A stretch of 64,000 bases of DNA, taken from contig NZ_JVFV01000042.1 of assembly GCF_001073085.1 (NCBI RefSeq), positions 124,001 through 188,000 on the forward strand, written 5' to 3'. Each line of letters starts with the position of its first letter. Positions within the stretch are counted from its first letter, which is position 1. This document shows, piece by piece, positions 62,146-64,000 of the stretch. A program made the translations under genes and the position numbers. Source of the stretch: Streptococcus pseudopneumoniae. GTDB lineage: Bacteria > Bacillota > Bacilli > Lactobacillales > Streptococcaceae. The notes under the pieces were generated by a model. That model did no database searches, had not been told where the DNA came from, and worked only from the letters and a program-made list of their open reading frames with translations.

Positions 62146-63465
62146 TTATCTAAATCCCATTTGGGCCAATTTATTTTGGTAAGCTTTTTGATCCACTCGA
62201 AGGGATTGACCGCCGTATACGTCAAAGTCGTCTACCCAGTCTCCAAGTTCTGGGACTGTCAATCTTTCAATACCATTCTGCGCACCTTCAAGGACTGATA
62301 AGCCATTGGTCAATAAGAAGGTATATGGAAGGTTTGTGGAGGTCATGGCGAATACTTTACCAAGAGCTTCCGAACCAGTGAAAAGTTTTGTCGGATCTTT
62401 AATTTGTTGTAAAACAGCAGTCATGACTTGTTGCTGTCTACGAGTACGGCCATAGTCCCCTTCATCATCATCACGGAAACGTGCATAGTTGAGAAGAGTC
62501 GACCCATTCATCTGTTGTTTCCCAGCTCGAATGGTTTGAGTCGGTGACTCAGTTTCCGTTGCGTGCAAGTCATCGCCTACAGTCGCTTCTGTAACTGGGA
62601 CCCCATTTAGAGTTGAAAACTGAGCATCAATGGTCACACCATCAGGGAAAAGCGTATCAATGGCTGTTGCAAAGGCTTGGAAATCGACAAGGGCATAATA
62701 TTTGATGTCCAGATCAAAATTATCCTTGAGCACCTTGCGGACCATTTCAGCTCCTTGTTTACCTTCTTGTTCCCCTAATTCATAGGCCAAGTTTAATTTA
62801 TGGTCTGTCTGTTTTTGACCATTGATGACTTGGCTATACCCATCAATATAGACCAGGTTATCACGCATAAAGCTAACGAGCTTCAATTTTTTATCTTTGC
62901 CACTTACATTCAAAACCATAATGGAATCTGTCCGTGTTTCTGCACTATTCTGTCCAATACGGCCATCCGTACCCAAAATAAGAATATTAACCCCATCACG
63001 CGTATCTTGTCCATTGAAGACTTCAACCTGAGCAGCTTTGGCATCTTTGGGCCCATTTGAACTATTAGGGTTCGCCGATTGGAAGCCCTTTAAGAACATG
63101 ACGATCATTCCTACTGCTACACAAAGCAATATCATCCCTAACCAAGCAAATAAGCGTTTAAAACGAAAACCTCTTTTTTTCTTTTGCTTCTTAGCTTTTG
63201 GAATCTTCGTTTCCAGTTGATCTCCACTACTACGGCGACTAGAATGACTACGATTAGCATAGGTTGGCAGGTCGATACCAGAGTCTGAAAGAAGTTGTTC
63301 TTTGGCTTCTGGATTGAAAACTTCTGCTGAATCTTTTTGACCTTCTAACTTGGCTTGTAAAAAGGCAAATTCTCTCTTTTCTTTCTCATTCAAATAATGA
63401 ATGTTTTTCAAAAGATAGTCATATCTCAGTTTTTCATGATGTGTCAAAGGATTCTCTCTAGTCAT
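62146..63465 (-). CDS. psr: LytR-CpsA-Psr (LCP) family cell-wall glycopolymer ligase, Psr-like
   Basis: Membrane-anchored enzyme of the family that attaches teichoic acid or capsule to peptidoglycan. It has 439 residues: a charged cytoplasmic N-terminus (1-100), one membrane helix (about 104-126), then the extracellular LCP domain (about 150-400) with GTDGR, RTDSIMVL, SFMRDNLVYI and NYARFRDDDEGDYGRTRRQQQV. ATG overlaps the pheA stop (ATGA), with AAGGAG upstream. Its neighbours downstream make a phosphocholine polymer, a possible substrate. Confidence 0.92.
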   Translation of the reverse strand: MTRENPLTHHEKLRYDYLLKNIHYLNEKEKREFAFLQAKLEGQKDSAEVFNPEAKEQLLSDSGIDLPTYANRSHSSRRSSGDQLETKIPKAKKQKKKRGFRFKRLFAWLGMILLCVAVGMIVMFLKGFQSANPNSSNGPKDAKAAQVEVFNGQDTRDGVNILILGTDGRIGQNSAETRTDSIMVLNVSGKDKKLKLVSFMRDNLVYIDGYSQVINGQKQTDHKLNLAYELGEQEGKQGAEMVRKVLKDNFDLDIKYYALVDFQAFATAIDTLFPDGVTIDAQFSTLNGVPVTEATVGDDLHATETESPTQTIRAGKQQMNGSTLLNYARFRDDDEGDYGRTRRQQQVMTAVLQQIKDPTKLFTGSEALGKVFAMTSTNLPYTFLLTNGLSVLEGAQNGIERLTVPELGDWVDDFDVYGGQSLRVDQKAYQNKLAQMGFR

Positions 63466-64000
63466 TCCTTCTCCTTCCCTTTATCCTGTATGGTATAGAT
63501 AGGGTAAGCTCCTAGTATTTTATACTGGATTCCAATCGTTTCTAGTTCTTTTTGAGCAAAATGGACCAGTTCTTTATCAGCATAGTCCACATCAATGATA
63601 AAAAAGTACTCACCTAGTGCTGTTTTTAGGGGACGACTTTCTATCTTGGTTAAGTCAATCCCTCGCCAAGCAAAGGTCGAGAGTGCCTTGTAAAGTGCAC
63701 CAGGTAAATTGTCTGGCAAGGTTACTGCTAGGCTCATTTTTTCAGTTGCATCTTGTAAAGGAATCTGTGGCAACTCTGCACCCAAAACCCAAAAGCGAGT
63801 GAAATTAGCTTCCATCTCTTGAATATCTTGAGCGATTAGCTCCAGCCCGTATTCTCCAGCAGAACTTTTGGGGGCAATGGCAGCAAAAGGCTGATCTGGA
63901 TGCTCGGAAACATAGCGCGCAGCGTAGGCTGTACTGGTAGTGACCTCCAGTTGAGCGTCTGGATAATGCTCATCAATAAATTTCTTCCCCTGTGCCAAAG
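63462..64000 (-). CDS. pheA: Prephenate dehydratase (5' end outside window)
   Basis: Converts prephenate to phenylpyruvate in phenylalanine synthesis. About 179 C-terminal residues are visible: the end of the catalytic domain (TSTAYAARYVSEHP...AAIAPKSSAGEYGLELIAQDIQ, NFTRFWVLG) and the ACT regulatory domain (LPGALYKALSTFAWRGIDLTKIESRP) that binds phenylalanine. It overlaps psr by 4 bases; pheA-psr linkage is as in pneumococcus. Confidence 0.93.
   Translation of the reverse strand, partial: LAQGKKFIDEHYPDAQLEVTTSTAYAARYVSEHPDQPFAAIAPKSSAGEYGLELIAQDIQEMEANFTRFWVLGAELPQIPLQDATEKMSLAVTLPDNLPGALYKALSTFAWRGIDLTKIESRPLKTALGEYFFIIDVDYADKELVHFAQKELETIGIQYKILGAYPIYTIQDKGKEKE

Overview
The window reads as chromosomal DNA of a mitis-group Streptococcus (S. 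mitis, S. oralis or S. pseudopneumoniae, or a close relative of S. pneumoniae). The reasons are the psaBCA-tpx-psaR manganese locus, two full BOX repeats, a Pce/CbpE-type choline-binding phosphorylcholine esterase, LicD proteins, the TCS01-like BceRS pair and low-GC codon use. Gene order is a mosaic of blocks that I remember as separate in S. pneumoniae, so this is probably not a standard pneumococcus; that is inference from memory.

Layout. 1-5.5 kb: the end of a DEAD-box helicase, then an iron/siderophore-type ABC importer with an esterase, then rpsO followed by tandem structured repeats. 5.9-15.2 kb: a small membrane protein, T-box-controlled thrS, a DUF389 membrane protein lying between thrS and a duplicated scrap of the thrS 3' end, and a Bce-type peptide-antibiotic module (ABC transporter, 37-codon small ORF, histidine kinase, response regulator) with a palindromic operator. 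15.3-23.1 kb: a hydrolase, a metallo-beta-lactamase-fold protein, pepO, psaBCA, tpx and psaR. 23.1-37.2 kb: housekeeping and metabolism (dtd, relA, msmK, a PucR-type regulator, mrnC, cysS, a nucleoside phosphorylase, cysE, pnp, metF, metE).

37.5-49.0 kb is the accessory heart: a type I restriction-modification locus (hsdR, hsdS, hsdM) whose genes are pulled apart by cargo. Between hsdR and hsdS sits a proteasome-like Ntn-hydrolase with a small partner ORF and its own terminator. Between hsdS and hsdM sits a compact CBASS-like pair (CD-NTase with an AGS-C-like domain, plus a membrane NUDIX protein) beside a scar that fuses an hsdS 3' end to a higBA toxin-antitoxin junction. An intact higBA pair and two small genes (T4 endonuclease V-like and DUF1722) close the island. 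The layout recalls the recombining tvr/SpnIV-type loci of pneumococci, but no recombinase gene is present.

49.1-54.3 kb: a TVP38/DedA-like membrane protein, an MFS transporter flanked by BOX elements, ftsX, ftsE and prfB with its programmed frameshift. 54.6-64.0 kb: a phosphocholine/cell-wall glycopolymer cluster: a secreted phosphorylcholine esterase with about 20 choline-binding repeats, a LicD protein, an unusual Wzy-like polymerase fused to LicD, a GT2 glycosyltransferase, a third LicD protein, an LCP (Psr) protein and the end of pheA. Together these could build, decorate, trim and attach a phosphocholine-bearing surface polymer. No tRNA, rRNA, CRISPR array, prophage or intact insertion sequence was seen.
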